Assembly: GCA_963205455.1 (NCBI GenBank)
Contig: CAUJJL010000015.1
Coordinates: 1-56,935, forward strand
Length of the DNA stretch: 56,935 nt
Reading direction: 5' to 3'
From: Verrucomicrobiota bacterium
GTDB lineage: Bacteria > Verrucomicrobiota > Verrucomicrobiia > Opitutales > Opitutaceae
Shown: positions 27,579 to 37,979 of the stretch, in pieces
How positions within the stretch are numbered: position 1 is the stretch's first letter
Layout of the letters: each line of letters opens with the position of its first letter
Translations under genes and position numbers: made by a program
The notes under the pieces: model-generated
What the model was told of the DNA's origin: nothing
What the model saw: only the letters and a program-made list of their open reading frames with translations
The model's database searches: none

Positions 27579-29354
27579 TTAACGGGGGACGGTGATGCTG
27601 TCCGCTGACGGTCGCAAGCTGGAGATGCGTGCGAGTTCGGTCTCGATGGATTTCTTCAATTTTGGGTCGGATGTGCGGGACAGCGCCTGGAGCAACTGCT
27701 TTTTCGCTTGATCGAGATCGCCTCGCCTAAGATTGAGGCGCGCAACCCTAAGGACAAGTCCCTCGACCTGGGGAAAGAGAGCCGCGGCACGATTGAGTCG
27801 GGCAAGGATATCAGCCGGTGCTTCCTCCTTGGTCCGGTTCCAGACATCGGCCACAACTGCGCAGGCCGCGGGATTCGGAGGCTGCAGGTCCCAGGCTGCG
27901 AGGATGGGAGCGCTGATGGCATCGATCTGATCTCGGGTCAGGACGCCGTTTGCTGCGCTTTGCGCCGCGCTTTCATAGCGATTGATCGAGAGTTCGTAGT
28001 AGAGCCGCGGTCGCACGACCTGGGCCTTGACGGCCGCCTCCAGGAACGGAGTCGCGGACGCTCGGTCACCGGAATCACAGTCGAGCAGCCCAAGGAGTCC
28101 CAGCAATCGGGGATCTCGTTCACCCTGATCATAGGGCTTGCGCAGTGTCTTCCGCGCCTGCTCGACGTACTTGTCCACAACATCGGGAAACGCCTTGCGC
28201 ACGAAGCTAATCTGGAGGCGTTCCCAGTCACCGCGGATCCGGGCTACGTCGAGAGGAGTGGCGTCGCGCAGCTTGATCGCGGGTGACTTTGGGACCTTGG
28301 CGACGCGGAGGGTCACTGGCTGCTCGACGGCACCAGGCAGGTAGTCGCTAAGAATGTCGCGCATATCGGCGTATCCAACATTGAAATACGACTGGAAAAG
28401 GGCCTCCGTGGCAGGCTCGTTGGCGAGTCGGTCGACAAACTGCCAGAGCTCCTCGCGACGGGATCCCTTGTCCTCGGCGATCGCCCAGCGGAGGAACAGC
28501 GCGCATTGAGCCCGCCAAAGTCTGTCGGACCGCGCATCGGATGGACCCTGGCGCGGGCGGCGGGCGAAGAGCTCCGCCATCGGCAGGAGCGTTCGGAGGG
28601 GCTCCGTATTGTCCTTCAGTGCCGCCAACTCTGCGGGTGTGGTCCAGACCGCAGGTCGGAAGGCGATATGATCATCGCCAAAGTTTGCCCGTTCGTAGAG
28701 TCCCATCATGCCCGCCATGAACCACGACGGAAGCACCGGCACCCGGCTGGCGAGCAGGTTGGCGATGCGGTCCATCGAAAACGTAAAATCTGCCGCGAGA
28801 TTGTCGGAATCGCGCACCACCACAAACACGGCGGTGGTATCAACGTCCATCAGACGCAGGTTTGGAAGGAACTTGATTTTTGCGCCACCACGGGCGCGTT
28901 CCCTTCCGGATTCACGATCGCCGGATTCCACCTTGTCGCGTGCCTGCTTGCGCCGTGCGGCCTCTCGCTGGCTGGCCATCATCGTAGTCATGACCTCTTG
29001 GGAATGTGCACGGCTCAGGTTCTCGTTGAAGAGGATGTATTCATCGGGCACGGAGGATCTTCCCTGGAAGCGGAGAGGAAGGATCCACTGCAGGATCTCC
29101 GACTGGTTGTGGTAGCGGCGCAGGAAGGCCCGCGTCTCGCTGTCCGAGACTACGGAGAGCATTTCGATACCACGAAACTCCACATACCGCCAGGGGAGCG
29201 GCTTGGCAGCCTCTTCCACGAGGAGAGGCGGAAGCTCGATCACGCGGTCGCTCATCGGCTCCCCTTGAGCGAAAACACTGCCTGGAGCCAGGCAGAGGAG
29301 TGCCACAGCGATGGCTGGAAAAGTGAGCGGAAAGAGCCGACTTGAAGGGTTCAT
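27579..29354 (-). CDS. Exported protein, degenerate peptidase-MA-like with TPR-type C-terminus
   Basis: 591 residues from ATG 29354, with a signal peptide ending near FAQ at 28-30. The middle (about residues 165-240) resembles peptidase MA-like gluzincins, but where HExxH and an E-containing helix would be it has MDRIANLLASRV, then LPSWFMAGMMGLYE at 208-221. If the alignment is right, the metal ligands are lost. Residues 350 to 590 are helix-rich in TPR-like repeats. The start overlaps the stop of the peptidase-like gene by 4 nt. The function is unknown; a binding or scaffolding role is possible. Confidence 0.75.
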   Translation of the reverse strand: MNPSSRLFPLTFPAIAVALLCLAPGSVFAQGEPMSDRVIELPPLLVEEAAKPLPWRYVEFRGIEMLSVVSDSETRAFLRRYHNQSEILQWILPLRFQGRSSVPDEYILFNENLSRAHSQEVMTTMMASQREAARRKQARDKVESGDRESGRERARGGAKIKFLPNLRLMDVDTTAVFVVVRDSDNLAADFTFSMDRIANLLASRVPVLPSWFMAGMMGLYERANFGDDHIAFRPAVWTTPAELAALKDNTEPLRTLLPMAELFARRPRQGPSDARSDRLWRAQCALFLRWAIAEDKGSRREELWQFVDRLANEPATEALFQSYFNVGYADMRDILSDYLPGAVEQPVTLRVAKVPKSPAIKLRDATPLDVARIRGDWERLQISFVRKAFPDVVDKYVEQARKTLRKPYDQGERDPRLLGLLGLLDCDSGDRASATPFLEAAVKAQVVRPRLYYELSINRYESAAQSAANGVLTRDQIDAISAPILAAWDLQPPNPAACAVVADVWNRTKEEAPADILARLNRAAALFPQVEGLVLRVARLNLRRGDLDQAKKQLLQALSRTSDPKLKKSIETELARISSLRPSADSITVPR

Positions 29355-31657
29355 TTCTGTTCCTTCGCCTCGCCGACCTCCACGTCGAACTTGTAGAACT
29401 GGTCGGCAACAAACTCGCCGATGGCATCGAATGCGGAGCCTCGTGATGCCAGACTTCCGGCGGCGAATCCTCCGGAGATTTCCTTCAACTCGCAATCAAC
29501 ACCCTGGCGACCGAGGGTTTTTTTGAGCGATTTGACATAGTCGAACGAAACCGTGGGGCTGTCAGGATCGTGCAGAAGGAGCACCGGTCGCGTGAGGAGT
29601 TTGGTGTCACCGATCACCGACATCTGTCCCAGGCGCGTCTTGCCATGGTCGTACAGCCAGCGGTTGAACTCGAGTTGGAAGTCGACGGGGCGTGGCTTTG
29701 AGATGGGCATGGTTGGCATGCGACCCTGTCCCGGCTGCCATCGGGACATTGCCTTCATGTAGGCCTGGGTCTGGTCGTTGAAGCGGCGCATGTCCTCCAT
29801 GCGTTCGCTTGCCGGTGCCTCAGCCAATTGATCCAGTCGGGTGGGGGCGTTGACGGCCACCGCGCAATGAAATGTCTTCGGATGCAGCTCGAGTGCGCGC
29901 AGAGCGAGAAATCCACCAAAGCCTGAACCTGCGATGGCGACGCGGCGCGCATCGTAGGGACGCACGGATGGCAGCCACTCCATCGCTGCAAGGACGTCCT
30001 CAAGCGGAACCCGGTCAAAGGCCTCCATGATGGCCTCCCGATGGGCTACCCCTCGGCCGCCCGAGCCGCGGTAGTCGACCTCGAGGACCACACAGCCAAG
30101 GTCTGCAAACACTTGCCCCTCGCGGCCGAATCCGGATTCAATCTGCCCCCCGGGTCCGGATCCGCACCAGACAACAAGCGGGCTTGGGTTCAGCAGTGTC
30201 GCACGAGGCAGTGTCAGCTTTCCGGATACATGATTGCCGGACTTGGAAACGAAATCGAAGATGCGCGCGGAGTTGGCCTCCTCCCGCTTCAGCCACGGCG
30301 CCAATCGCAGGCACTCCAGACATTCTCCGTTGGCCTTGAAATAGACAAAAAGCCGACCCGGGTCGGATGGGCTTGAGACACGTGCCAGGAAGCGCTCACG
30401 CGCATCGTCGGACTCGAAGATTTCAACCGTGCGGCCTGGGAATTTTCCGCGAATTTCCTGTTCCACTGCCGCGAACGCCGGGTCGATCCAGAGCGTCGAT
30501 GCAAATGATGACGGGCGGCGGATGCCCAAGAGCAGTCCACTTGACCGATCCATGATCATGTTCCGGTCGGACATCGGCTGACTTGGATCGGCCAGATCAA
30601 AGCCGTCATTGGGTGCGGCTATCTCGCGTATCGAACTGTCCTTCAGGTTGAGCTGGAAGATCGCATAGGTATCCCGTCCGATATTGGACGCAAAGTAGAG
30701 CCATTCGGGGTTGGAGTCGAATGTCAGGGGAAACGACCGGTGCGCGAGGTAGTTCTGCGGCCTAACATTGAAATCGAGCGGATGCTCCTTGCTGACGATA
30801 CGATCGAGATCAATCCATTGGCTGAATAAGCTGCGTTTGGGATTCTTCACCCGAAAATGCTGCTTTGCGGTGGCCTGTTCCTGAAGGATGCGCGCCTTGC
30901 CCTGGCGATCGTAGAGGAGCGTCGCGTCGAGGCTAACGCTTGTATTTGAAACGCTCGTCGACTTGCCGGTTGCCAGGTCCAGCTTCACGAGTTCGATCCA
31001 TTTCACCGCCTCGTCGGAGATCTGCGTCTCGTCGACCTCCATGTTATAGAGGTCAGTCTGAGGATCAGTCTGTGTGGATGACAATCCGTCGTCGTTCGTC
31101 GAGGATGGATCCGTCGAAAGCCCTCCGGTCGGGTCCATCTCGAAATCCAATGTGCTCATTTGAGGGATCCGGGAGATGCCTTCCACCCAAACGAAGCCGG
31201 GTTCACTGGGTACCAGGCCGATGTAGCGTGGGAGTCGTGGGGATGTGCTTTCGGAGTCGCTGAAGCTGGTGGAATCGAGCACACGCCGGCTCCGCTGGGT
31301 GGAGAGATCCACACAATGGATTGCGGGGGTGGCCGTTACCAGGACAAGCAAGTGGTCTGATGCCCATGCGAGATGGGTGACTTCCGTGTCGTTCTTTTCG
31401 TCGATCAGGATGCGACTGCGCGGCTTTTCCCTGTGATCCAGGTCGTAGAAGGCGACCGCGAGTTGCCGCTCGCTGCGCAGGAGGCAGGCAAGGGTGCGGC
31501 CGTCGCGCGACAAGGTTGCCGCATCTCCCTCGTAGGGGCGGAACAGCGTGTCAACCTTGCGTCCGGACAGGAGCTCCTTCGATTTAGCGCCCCAGCCGAT
31601 TGTAGTGAATGTCAGACCGACAATGATCCAGAGACAATGGTGCAGACGCAACGTCAC
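29351..31657 (-). CDS. S9 prolyl-oligopeptidase-like protein with lost active site
   Basis: 768 residues: signal peptide (MTLRLHHCLWIIVGLTFTTI), a beta-propeller-like region to about 450, and an alpha/beta hydrolase domain from about 470. The serine nucleophile motif GxSxGG of this family reads GSGFGG at 577-582, with Gly at the serine position 579. The expected His (near the C-terminal SGGFAAGS) is not in a recognisable GH context, and the Asp region is HDPDSPTVSF. It is therefore likely catalytically inactive. It overlaps the next gene by 4 nt, so the two products are made together. Confidence 0.82.
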   Translation of the reverse strand: MTLRLHHCLWIIVGLTFTTIGWGAKSKELLSGRKVDTLFRPYEGDAATLSRDGRTLACLLRSERQLAVAFYDLDHREKPRSRILIDEKNDTEVTHLAWASDHLLVLVTATPAIHCVDLSTQRSRRVLDSTSFSDSESTSPRLPRYIGLVPSEPGFVWVEGISRIPQMSTLDFEMDPTGGLSTDPSSTNDDGLSSTQTDPQTDLYNMEVDETQISDEAVKWIELVKLDLATGKSTSVSNTSVSLDATLLYDRQGKARILQEQATAKQHFRVKNPKRSLFSQWIDLDRIVSKEHPLDFNVRPQNYLAHRSFPLTFDSNPEWLYFASNIGRDTYAIFQLNLKDSSIREIAAPNDGFDLADPSQPMSDRNMIMDRSSGLLLGIRRPSSFASTLWIDPAFAAVEQEIRGKFPGRTVEIFESDDARERFLARVSSPSDPGRLFVYFKANGECLECLRLAPWLKREEANSARIFDFVSKSGNHVSGKLTLPRATLLNPSPLVVWCGSGPGGQIESGFGREGQVFADLGCVVLEVDYRGSGGRGVAHREAIMEAFDRVPLEDVLAAMEWLPSVRPYDARRVAIAGSGFGGFLALRALELHPKTFHCAVAVNAPTRLDQLAEAPASERMEDMRRFNDQTQAYMKAMSRWQPGQGRMPTMPISKPRPVDFQLEFNRWLYDHGKTRLGQMSVIGDTKLLTRPVLLLHDPDSPTVSFDYVKSLKKTLGRQGVDCELKEISGGFAAGSLASRGSAFDAIGEFVADQFYKFDVEVGEAKEQK

Positions 31658-31801
31658 GGGTGAAACGGAGAGTGATTCGCGATCCTTTGTGGAGGAGGAT
31701 GGAGTCGGCCAGGCTTGTGAAGGGTAGAGACGGCAAGGATCGGGAAAAGTTACGGACGTAGGGCAATGCCTGGCGAGTTGTTCCCGTGGGGATGCAGTCC
31801 A

Positions 31802-34432
31802 CTACTTGCGTGCGTTTGTCGGGCTGCCGAACATTTCGTTGTTGCGATTGCCGGCGCTCAGCACGTATGCGAGCAGGTCGAGGATCTCCGGCTCGGTCAT
31901 AGAGGACAGCAACTGGGGCGGCATGGGGGAGATCTTCGAGGGTTCGATACTCTTCACTTCCTTGCGATCCACGGCGGTCAGTTGGTTGGGAATGGATGGG
32001 TCCGTATTGATGATGACGCTGTCACCCTTCAGATTCACTACGGTCCCGACCACGGTATCGCCATTCACTTTGGTGAGAATCATCGGAACAAACTGCTCGT
32101 TGATTTCCTTGCTCGGATTCAGGATCTGGTCGAGGAGATCGTAGGCGCTGTAGCGTCCACCCGCTCCGGTCAGATCAGGCCCTGTCATACCGCCCTGGTT
32201 GTTGAAGCGATGGCAGGCCACGCAAGCCGCGGCACCAAACATCCTCCGGCCGTTTTCAAAGTTGCGATTCTTCATCCCGGTCTCGATCGCGGGAGCAAGG
32301 TCGGCAAGTTTCCAATCGCGCGCGGTGCGGCCTTCGAAGATGTCACCGAACGTCTCAATGACGCTGCGTTCCTCGACCGGCTTGTTGATCACATCGTCCA
32401 GGGCGGTTTTTTCGGCTTCGGTCAAATTCGCCAGTGCATCGGTGCGGATGAAGGCAATAAACTGCTTGAAGCTGGCGCCGCCGCGGAAATTTGCGGCCTT
32501 GTTGAACCATTCGAGGTAGGCCTTGCGGGCGGACATCGCCCATCCCTTCTTCAGCATGCGAAGGGATCGCGCGTATTCGATCTGCTCTTCCTGTGTGGAG
32601 GCATCCGCGATCAGCTTCATCGCCTTCTCCGCGACGGATTCGGACTGCAGATACGCGAGGGTTTCGCACAGCAGCCAGTTCATTTCCGGAGTATCTGCGG
32701 GGAAGCGCGCTTCGAGTTTGGCCTTGAGCGGTTTGGTCAATGTCGACGGAAGGATGTCAAAGCGGTGAAGTATGATCTGGGCGGTCCTCACGAAGGCGAG
32801 TCGGCGCTGGGAATCGAGGCGGTCGAGATTGATTTCCACGAGGGATTTCAGCAGCCGTTCGCCGAGCGCGTGATCGACAGGAGGACTGTCGTCGGTCCGA
32901 TGGGGCGGGCTGATGCCTCCCGCACGTGCCAGGGCAAGCAGAGCCTCGACCCGCGCCGAGGGGTCCGGTTCGCGGAGTGCGCGATCCGCCCAGGCGGACG
33001 TGGGAATGTGTTCAATCGCGGTTCGTGCGGCCCATCGGATATTGCGATCCGCATGTCCAAGATAGGGCCAGGCTACCTTGAGCCCTTTCGGACTGGAGCT
33101 GCCGTGGAGCTTTTCGAGCCGATGGCGCAGGTCGCGCAAGGGATTCTTCGGCTCCTTCACCTGGGCGGGAGCAGTTGATTCGGAGCCCGTGTAAGTCACG
33201 CGGTACAAGCCGCTCTGAACACGGCGCCCGCCGATGGTGAAATACATCGCGCCATCGCCCGGGTGAATGATCGCGTCGGTCAGCGGCAGCGGGGTGCCGG
33301 AGAGGAATTCTTCTTTTGTCGCCCTGTAGGTCGCACCATCCGGCTCGAGGAAAACCGCGTAGAGTTTTCCCCAGCTCCAATCTAGCGCGAAGAGAGCGTT
33401 CTGGTAGCGCGCAGGAAATCTGGCACCATAGCCAAATACCGTGCCGGCCGGAGAGCCAGGTCCGATATCGAGGACTGCGGGCAGGTTGTCCTCATAGAAT
33501 TCGGGTCGCTTCCCTGCGCCGTTTCTCCATCCGAACTCCGCGCCGCTCACCACGTGGTTGATGCGGGTGGGGCGGTACCACGACGTGTTGAAATCATATT
33601 CCATGTCCGCATCGAATGTGAAGAGCTCACCCTCCCGGTTGAGCGCGGCGTCAAAAACATTGCGGAACCCGCAGGCGACAATCTTGAAGTCGCGGCCGTC
33701 GGGCGTCACGCGATAGATGATCCCGCCCGGCCCGAGCACGTTGGTCATGAAACCCCGTCCGTCGGGTATGCGCGGGAGAAGGTGATCCTCTCCCCAGTTG
33801 TGCGGGACCGGGGAATCGGGTGAGAACGTTGTCAGTTTCGAGCCGTTTCCGCAGACGAGGTACAGGCCCTTGCCGTCCTCAGTGACAAGAACCGCGTGCA
33901 CGCCATGGTCACCCCGGGCATCAATCGCGCGCAGGAGTTCGACCTTGTCCAATTGGTCGTCGCCGTCCGAGTCCGTGAGGCGATAGAGTCCGCAGGGGAT
34001 CTTTTGGTCGTAGTCATTGACCCCGACATAGAGCGCGCCGAAGGCCCAGACCATGCCGTTGACCGCGCGGATGTTGGCGGGAACGCGTTCGATCTGCGAC
34101 GGGTTGAGGGTCTGGCCCGCTGGGGGAGCAGTAAAACGGTAAAGTGCCCCATATTGGTCCGAAGCGTAAATCCGACCCTTGGGGTCGAGGCAGAGATTGA
34201 TCCATGAACCCTGTTCCGCACCGGGAACCGAGTAGATGAGTTCGACCTGGAAATCCTTTGCGGCCTTGATGCGGCTGACCGGGGTGGCCTTGTTTTCGTT
34301 GATGGCCGGTCCGACACTTGTGATTTCGGGTGCAGGCTTTGGGCGCGGAGCGGCTCGTTTCGCGGTTGGGTTAGGTGCGGATTGTGCAGAGAGACCGGCG
34401 AGTCCTAAAACGCAGGACAGAACCGTGAGCAT
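31802..34432 (-). CDS. PVC-type dehydrogenase with beta-propeller, HEAT-like region and haem c domain
   Basis: 876 residues from ATG 34432, which gives a signal peptide (MLTVLSCVLGLAGLSAQSA); the open frame extends upstream. The N-terminal half (about 60-440) is a beta-propeller of the sorbosone/glucose-dehydrogenase type. A helical region with HEAT-like repeats spans about 470-720. The haem c site is CVACH at 737-741, in the putative haem-binding domain peculiar to Planctomycetes and Verrucomicrobia; MPPQLLSSM may supply the distal methionine. It presumably oxidises a sugar or polyol in the periplasm and feeds an electron chain. The substrate is unknown. Confidence 0.9.
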   Translation of the reverse strand: MLTVLSCVLGLAGLSAQSAPNPTAKRAAPRPKPAPEITSVGPAINENKATPVSRIKAAKDFQVELIYSVPGAEQGSWINLCLDPKGRIYASDQYGALYRFTAPPAGQTLNPSQIERVPANIRAVNGMVWAFGALYVGVNDYDQKIPCGLYRLTDSDGDDQLDKVELLRAIDARGDHGVHAVLVTEDGKGLYLVCGNGSKLTTFSPDSPVPHNWGEDHLLPRIPDGRGFMTNVLGPGGIIYRVTPDGRDFKIVACGFRNVFDAALNREGELFTFDADMEYDFNTSWYRPTRINHVVSGAEFGWRNGAGKRPEFYEDNLPAVLDIGPGSPAGTVFGYGARFPARYQNALFALDWSWGKLYAVFLEPDGATYRATKEEFLSGTPLPLTDAIIHPGDGAMYFTIGGRRVQSGLYRVTYTGSESTAPAQVKEPKNPLRDLRHRLEKLHGSSSPKGLKVAWPYLGHADRNIRWAARTAIEHIPTSAWADRALREPDPSARVEALLALARAGGISPPHRTDDSPPVDHALGERLLKSLVEINLDRLDSQRRLAFVRTAQIILHRFDILPSTLTKPLKAKLEARFPADTPEMNWLLCETLAYLQSESVAEKAMKLIADASTQEEQIEYARSLRMLKKGWAMSARKAYLEWFNKAANFRGGASFKQFIAFIRTDALANLTEAEKTALDDVINKPVEERSVIETFGDIFEGRTARDWKLADLAPAIETGMKNRNFENGRRMFGAAACVACHRFNNQGGMTGPDLTGAGGRYSAYDLLDQILNPSKEINEQFVPMILTKVNGDTVVGTVVNLKGDSVIINTDPSIPNQLTAVDRKEVKSIEPSKISPMPPQLLSSMTEPEILDLLAYVLSAGNRNNEMFGSPTNARK

Positions 34433-34631
34433 TGCGACGCGAAGGGCGGGGTGGGTCGAGGATTTCAAGGTAGGCAGGAAGAGGCGACGACGGAGGTGTT
34501 TGGCACGCAATGGGCGGGCGGAGTTCCGTCGATGGTCGGAAATGAAGACAGCCTGACGCGCTTTCCAGAGATTCCTAAAGCCAAAAATCCCATCCCGGGT
34601 GACAGCGCTGATATTCAGCATCTTGCGCGGA

Positions 34632-34708
34632 TGGTGGACCTTACTGGACTCGAACCAGTGACCTTTTCCATGTCAAGGAAACGCTCTAACCAACTGAGCT
34701 AAAGGTCC
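34632..34708 (-). tRNA. tRNA-Val (anticodon GAC)
   Basis: On minus the cloverleaf is complete: 7-bp acceptor (GGACCTT/AAGGTCC), D arm GCTC/GAGC, anticodon stem TTTCC/GGAAA with loop TTGACAT (anticodon GAC), variable AGGTC, T arm ACTGG/CCAGT with TTCGAGT, discriminator A and encoded CCA at 34632-34634. Confidence 0.96.
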
Positions 34709-34765
34709 ACGAGCTGACGGTCTGGCAATAAGCAGGAAAGGCATGGGAGTGCGCAAGTATAAATC

Positions 34766-35725
34766 TCAAGCTTCTCGATTCGCGAAATAGGCCTTGGCGT
34801 GCTCGAGGTCTACCTTGATCTGTGACTTCAATTCATTGACATCCGCAAAGCGCTTTTCGGGCCGAAGAAACGAGAGCCATTCGGCGCAGATGTGGTCACC
34901 GGCATCGAGGTTGCAATTTCCTATCACATGAATTTCCAGGCGCGGCTCGGAGGTTTGTTCCACTGTCGGGCGCAATCCGTAATTTGCGACTGCCGGGAGC
35001 CAGGGCTCATCCTCGTCCATGACGCTTCGAACACGCATCACATAGGAACCGAATCGCGGTCGCAGATCAGGGGCCCATGGGAGATTTAGGGTGGGAAACC
35101 CCAGGGTGCGTCCGAGTTTTTTCCCTGGCACAATCACGCCTTCGCAAAAATAGATGTAGCCAAGCAGGGCATTGGCTGGGGTGATGTCACCCTCGACAAG
35201 GAGAGTGCGAATGCGGGAACTGCTGATCACCTGTCCCTCAGTCTGAAGCCTCGAAATGCTCACGACTTCGATTCCGAGGCGTTTCCCATCGGACTGAAGA
35301 AAGGAAACATCCCCGCTGCGACCTTGGCCGAAACGCCAGTTGTCGCCGACAAAGACTGCCGCGAGTGACGGTATCCAGCCTTTGAGGGAGGAGAGAAATT
35401 GTTCGGCCCTGATCGATGCAAATTCACGGGTGAACGACTGGGTGATGACTGCATCGAGTCCCAAGGAGAAGAGCAGGCGCTCACGGTACTCCGGTGGCTG
35501 CAGTTGGCGCACGGGATCGTCGGGCTTGAAGAGCACGCTGGGGTGCGGCCAGAAGGTGAGCACGGCGGATGTGCCGCCGTTGCTGCGTGCGGCGTCGATT
35601 GCGCTTCTGACCACTGCCTGGTGGCCGCGGTGCACACCGTCGAACATTCCGATTGCCAGAAAAAGCGGCTTGTGCAGATACGGAGCCGCTTCCTGCGGAC
35701 TGGCGAACGACAGCTTGGCTTTCAC
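34766..35725 (-). CDS. ribF: Bifunctional riboflavin kinase/FAD synthetase
   Basis: 319 residues making FMN then FAD from riboflavin. The N-terminal nucleotidyltransferase domain carries [10 protein letters not shown] at 26-35 and [14 protein letters not shown] near 170. The C-terminal flavokinase domain carries [12 protein letters not shown] and the Asn/Arg region [12 protein letters not shown]. The start overlaps the truB stop by 4 nt. It is the last gene of the nusA operon and 57 nt upstream of tRNA-Val. Confidence 0.96.
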   Translation of the reverse strand: MKAKLSFASPQEAAPYLHKPLFLAIGMFDGVHRGHQAVVRSAIDAARSNGGTSAVLTFWPHPSVLFKPDDPVRQLQPPEYRERLLFSLGLDAVITQSFTREFASIRAEQFLSSLKGWIPSLAAVFVGDNWRFGQGRSGDVSFLQSDGKRLGIEVVSISRLQTEGQVISSSRIRTLLVEGDITPANALLGYIYFCEGVIVPGKKLGRTLGFPTLNLPWAPDLRPRFGSYVMRVRSVMDEDEPWLPAVANYGLRPTVEQTSEPRLEIHVIGNCNLDAGDHICAEWLSFLRPEKRFADVNELKSQIKVDLEHAKAYFANREA

Positions 35726-36450
35726 AGGACAAATCCCGGCGGCACTGCGGTTCTTACCGGAATGAGTCGGGATTCAATTTCCGACCGGGACAGGGCTTCA
35801 AACTGATCGATTGTCAGCGCCTGGGAAACCTGGAACGAATGGGTCGCCGTCCGGCGCAGCGCGCCCAGGTGAGCGCCGCATCCGAGCTTGGCTCCGAGAT
35901 CGTTGGCGAGCGTGCGAACGTACGTGCCTTTGCTGCACTTCAGGATGAAATCGAGTTCTGTGGGTGCAAAACGCGTGATTTCCCAACTCATGACCCGGAC
36001 AAACCGCGGCTCGCGCTCCACATCCTCTCCCTTGCGCGCGGATTTGTAGAGCGGCACGCCGTCGATCTTGATCGCCGAAAACATCGGGGGCATCTGATAC
36101 TGGTCGCCGAGAAATGTCTTAACAGCCGCCAGGATTTCTTCCTGGGAGTACGGGGGGACGGGCCGACGTTCGAGAACTTCGCCCTCGGCATCCTGGGTGT
36201 TGGTCACTTCACCGAGCTTGATCGTGCCGCTGTATTCCTTGTCGAGGCTGATCAAGTATTGGGACGCACTCGTTGCCTTGCCCACGAGCATGATCATCAG
36301 GCCGGTTGCCATGGGGTCCAAGGTCCCGGCATGGCCGATGCGCTTCATGCCGAGCTTGCGACGGACACGGGCTACGACGTCGTGCGACGTGTGGTCGGTC
36401 GGTTTGTCGATCAGCAGGATCCCGTCGAGGTCTTTCTGGATTCCGATCAT
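35722..36450 (-). CDS. truB: tRNA pseudouridine-55 synthase
   Basis: 242 residues; isomerises U55 in the T loop of tRNAs. The catalytic aspartate is D45 in [12 protein letters not shown] (39-50). The start ATG 36450 ([10 protein letters not shown]) fits the family, so the long upstream frame was dropped. It lies 2 nt downstream of the nrnA stop and overlaps ribF by 4 nt, as expected for a coupled operon. The PUA domain is short, since the protein stops at 242 residues. Confidence 0.95.
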   Translation of the reverse strand: MIGIQKDLDGILLIDKPTDHTSHDVVARVRRKLGMKRIGHAGTLDPMATGLMIMLVGKATSASQYLISLDKEYSGTIKLGEVTNTQDAEGEVLERRPVPPYSQEEILAAVKTFLGDQYQMPPMFSAIKIDGVPLYKSARKGEDVEREPRFVRVMSWEITRFAPTELDFILKCSKGTYVRTLANDLGAKLGCGAHLGALRRTATHSFQVSQALTIDQFEALSRSEIESRLIPVRTAVPPGFVL

Positions 36451-36452
36451 GT

Positions 36453-37523
36453 TCAGGTCTTCGAGCGTGAGTGCTCCACCTCGGCGATCCGCGCGTTCAG
36501 TGCCGCCAGGAGTCGGGTGCGAAACTCTGCGGTTGTCACTCCCTTGAGGCTCAGCCCCGCCGCGCAAGCGTGTCCGCCGCCGTTGAACTGGGTCGCAATC
36601 TGATCCAGCCGGTAGGCCGGATCCTTGCCGCGCAGGCTGGCCTTGATGCCTCCGACGCGTTCCTCGATGAGCACGCCGATTTCCACGCTGTGGATGGATC
36701 GTGCGTAGTCGACCAGTCCCTCGGTGTCCTCGAGGCTGGCGCCAGTTTCCTCGAATACGCCGAGCGGAAGGATGCCGATGCAAACCCGTCCGCCACTCTC
36801 CACCTTCAAGGACGCAAGGAATCGCTGGAGCAGTTGCATTTTCCCCGGCGTCTCATTGTCGTACAGTTCGCGTCCAACAACCGCAGGCTGTGCGCCTCGT
36901 GCAACGAGTTCGGCTGCGAGAAGGAAAGTGTTCTGCGAGGTGGAATTGAAGCAGAATTGTCCCGTATCGGTCACAATTCCGGTATAGAGGGCCTGGGCGG
37001 TGAACCGGTCGATGGGCAGCCGGGAGTCGAGAAACATGCCGGCCAGCATCTCGCAGGTTGCCGCGGCGGATGTCTCGAGGAAATTGTGCTCTGCGAAGTG
37101 TGTGTTCGACAGATGGTGGTCGATATTGGCCAAGGGGCGGGGGTATCGCTTGGCAAGGATCTCCCCGGGGCGCGTGACGTCGGCGCAATCCACAAAAATA
37201 GCCGGTGCGTGGGCGGGCGCCTCCTCCGGAAGCAGAAAGGGCATCTCACTACAGAGAAACCGAAGGACACGCGGCACGCGGTCCACGTTCACGCAGACGA
37301 CGTTGCAACCCAGGTTGCGAAGGACGGTTGCCAGGGCCACCTGGGAACCGATGCAATCACCATCGGGCCGGGCATGGCCGACGATGGCAATCGTCCTGCC
37401 CTTGAGGTCAGCTGCGAGCGCGGCGAGGGCCGCAGAGTGTTGTGAATAGGCGGTATTTTTCAAAGGCTGCTTATTCGTGTCAGGCCGGACTGCCTCCCGT
37501 TTCGCCTCCTCCGCGGCGCTCAC
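36453..37523 (-). CDS. DHH family phosphoesterase, NrnA-like
   Basis: 356 residues from GTG 37523 (start not certain). Motifs are [29 protein letters not shown] and C-terminal [10 protein letters not shown] (DHHA1). NrnA-type enzymes degrade nano-RNA of two to four nucleotides and hydrolyse pAp. The frame continues to GTG 37562, but that would overlap rbfA by 83 nt; GTG 37523, with AAAGG just before it, overlaps by 44 nt; a TTG at 37463 avoids overlap. Its place between rbfA and truB is common in bacterial nusA operons. Confidence 0.9.
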   Translation of the reverse strand: MSAAEEAKREAVRPDTNKQPLKNTAYSQHSAALAALAADLKGRTIAIVGHARPDGDCIGSQVALATVLRNLGCNVVCVNVDRVPRVLRFLCSEMPFLLPEEAPAHAPAIFVDCADVTRPGEILAKRYPRPLANIDHHLSNTHFAEHNFLETSAAATCEMLAGMFLDSRLPIDRFTAQALYTGIVTDTGQFCFNSTSQNTFLLAAELVARGAQPAVVGRELYDNETPGKMQLLQRFLASLKVESGGRVCIGILPLGVFEETGASLEDTEGLVDYARSIHSVEIGVLIEERVGGIKASLRGKDPAYRLDQIATQFNGGGHACAAGLSLKGVTTAEFRTRLLAALNARIAEVEHSRSKT

Positions 37524-37872
37524 GGGCCTTTCGATCGTGTTCCTCGATTTCGGTGATTGCACGCAGGATGCGGGCGCCCCGCTCTCCCGAGTCGTCGAGG
37601 AGGAATTCCCAGCGCGGATTCCATTTGAGTATCACCCGCTTCCCCAGTTCGCGCCGTATTTCCTCGCTGTGCCGCCGCAACCAGCGCAGGCGGTCGAGGC
37701 AATGGGCATCATCGCCGATAATTCCCACATAGGCCTTGCCTGTGCGCAGGTCAGAGGCGACCTCCACTGCGGTGATGGTCAGGGTGACGGACTCCGACTG
37801 GTATTTTTTCCGGAGGAAGTCACTCATCTCCCGCTGGACGAGTTCGTTGATGCGTAAGGTGCGGTTGGACAC
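37480..37872 (-). CDS. rbfA: Ribosome-binding factor A
   Basis: 130 residues from GTG 37872; acts late in 30S maturation and binds near the 5' end of 16S rRNA. The KH-like core reads RINELVQREMSDFL, then TLTITAVEVASDLRTGKAY and RRELGKRVILKWNPRWEFLL. The C-terminal 25 residues are charged and disordered ([14 protein letters not shown]). It lies 107 nt after infB and overlaps the start region of the nrnA-like gene. Confidence 0.93.
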   Translation of the reverse strand: MSNRTLRINELVQREMSDFLRKKYQSESVTLTITAVEVASDLRTGKAYVGIIGDDAHCLDRLRWLRRHSEEIRRELGKRVILKWNPRWEFLLDDSGERGARILRAITEIEEHDRKARERRGGGETGGSPA

Positions 37873-37979
37873 GGTGGGACAGGAATAGAATGGCGCCGCG
37901 TCCGCCCTGGACAGGCGGGCATCCGGCGGGCAGTGAGCCGACCGGAGGTCACCAGGAATGGTGAACGGGGCCGCTGCGG

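Noticed and set aside
31766..33178. 470-codon plus-strand frame
   Set aside because: Antisense shadow of the PVC haem c protein.
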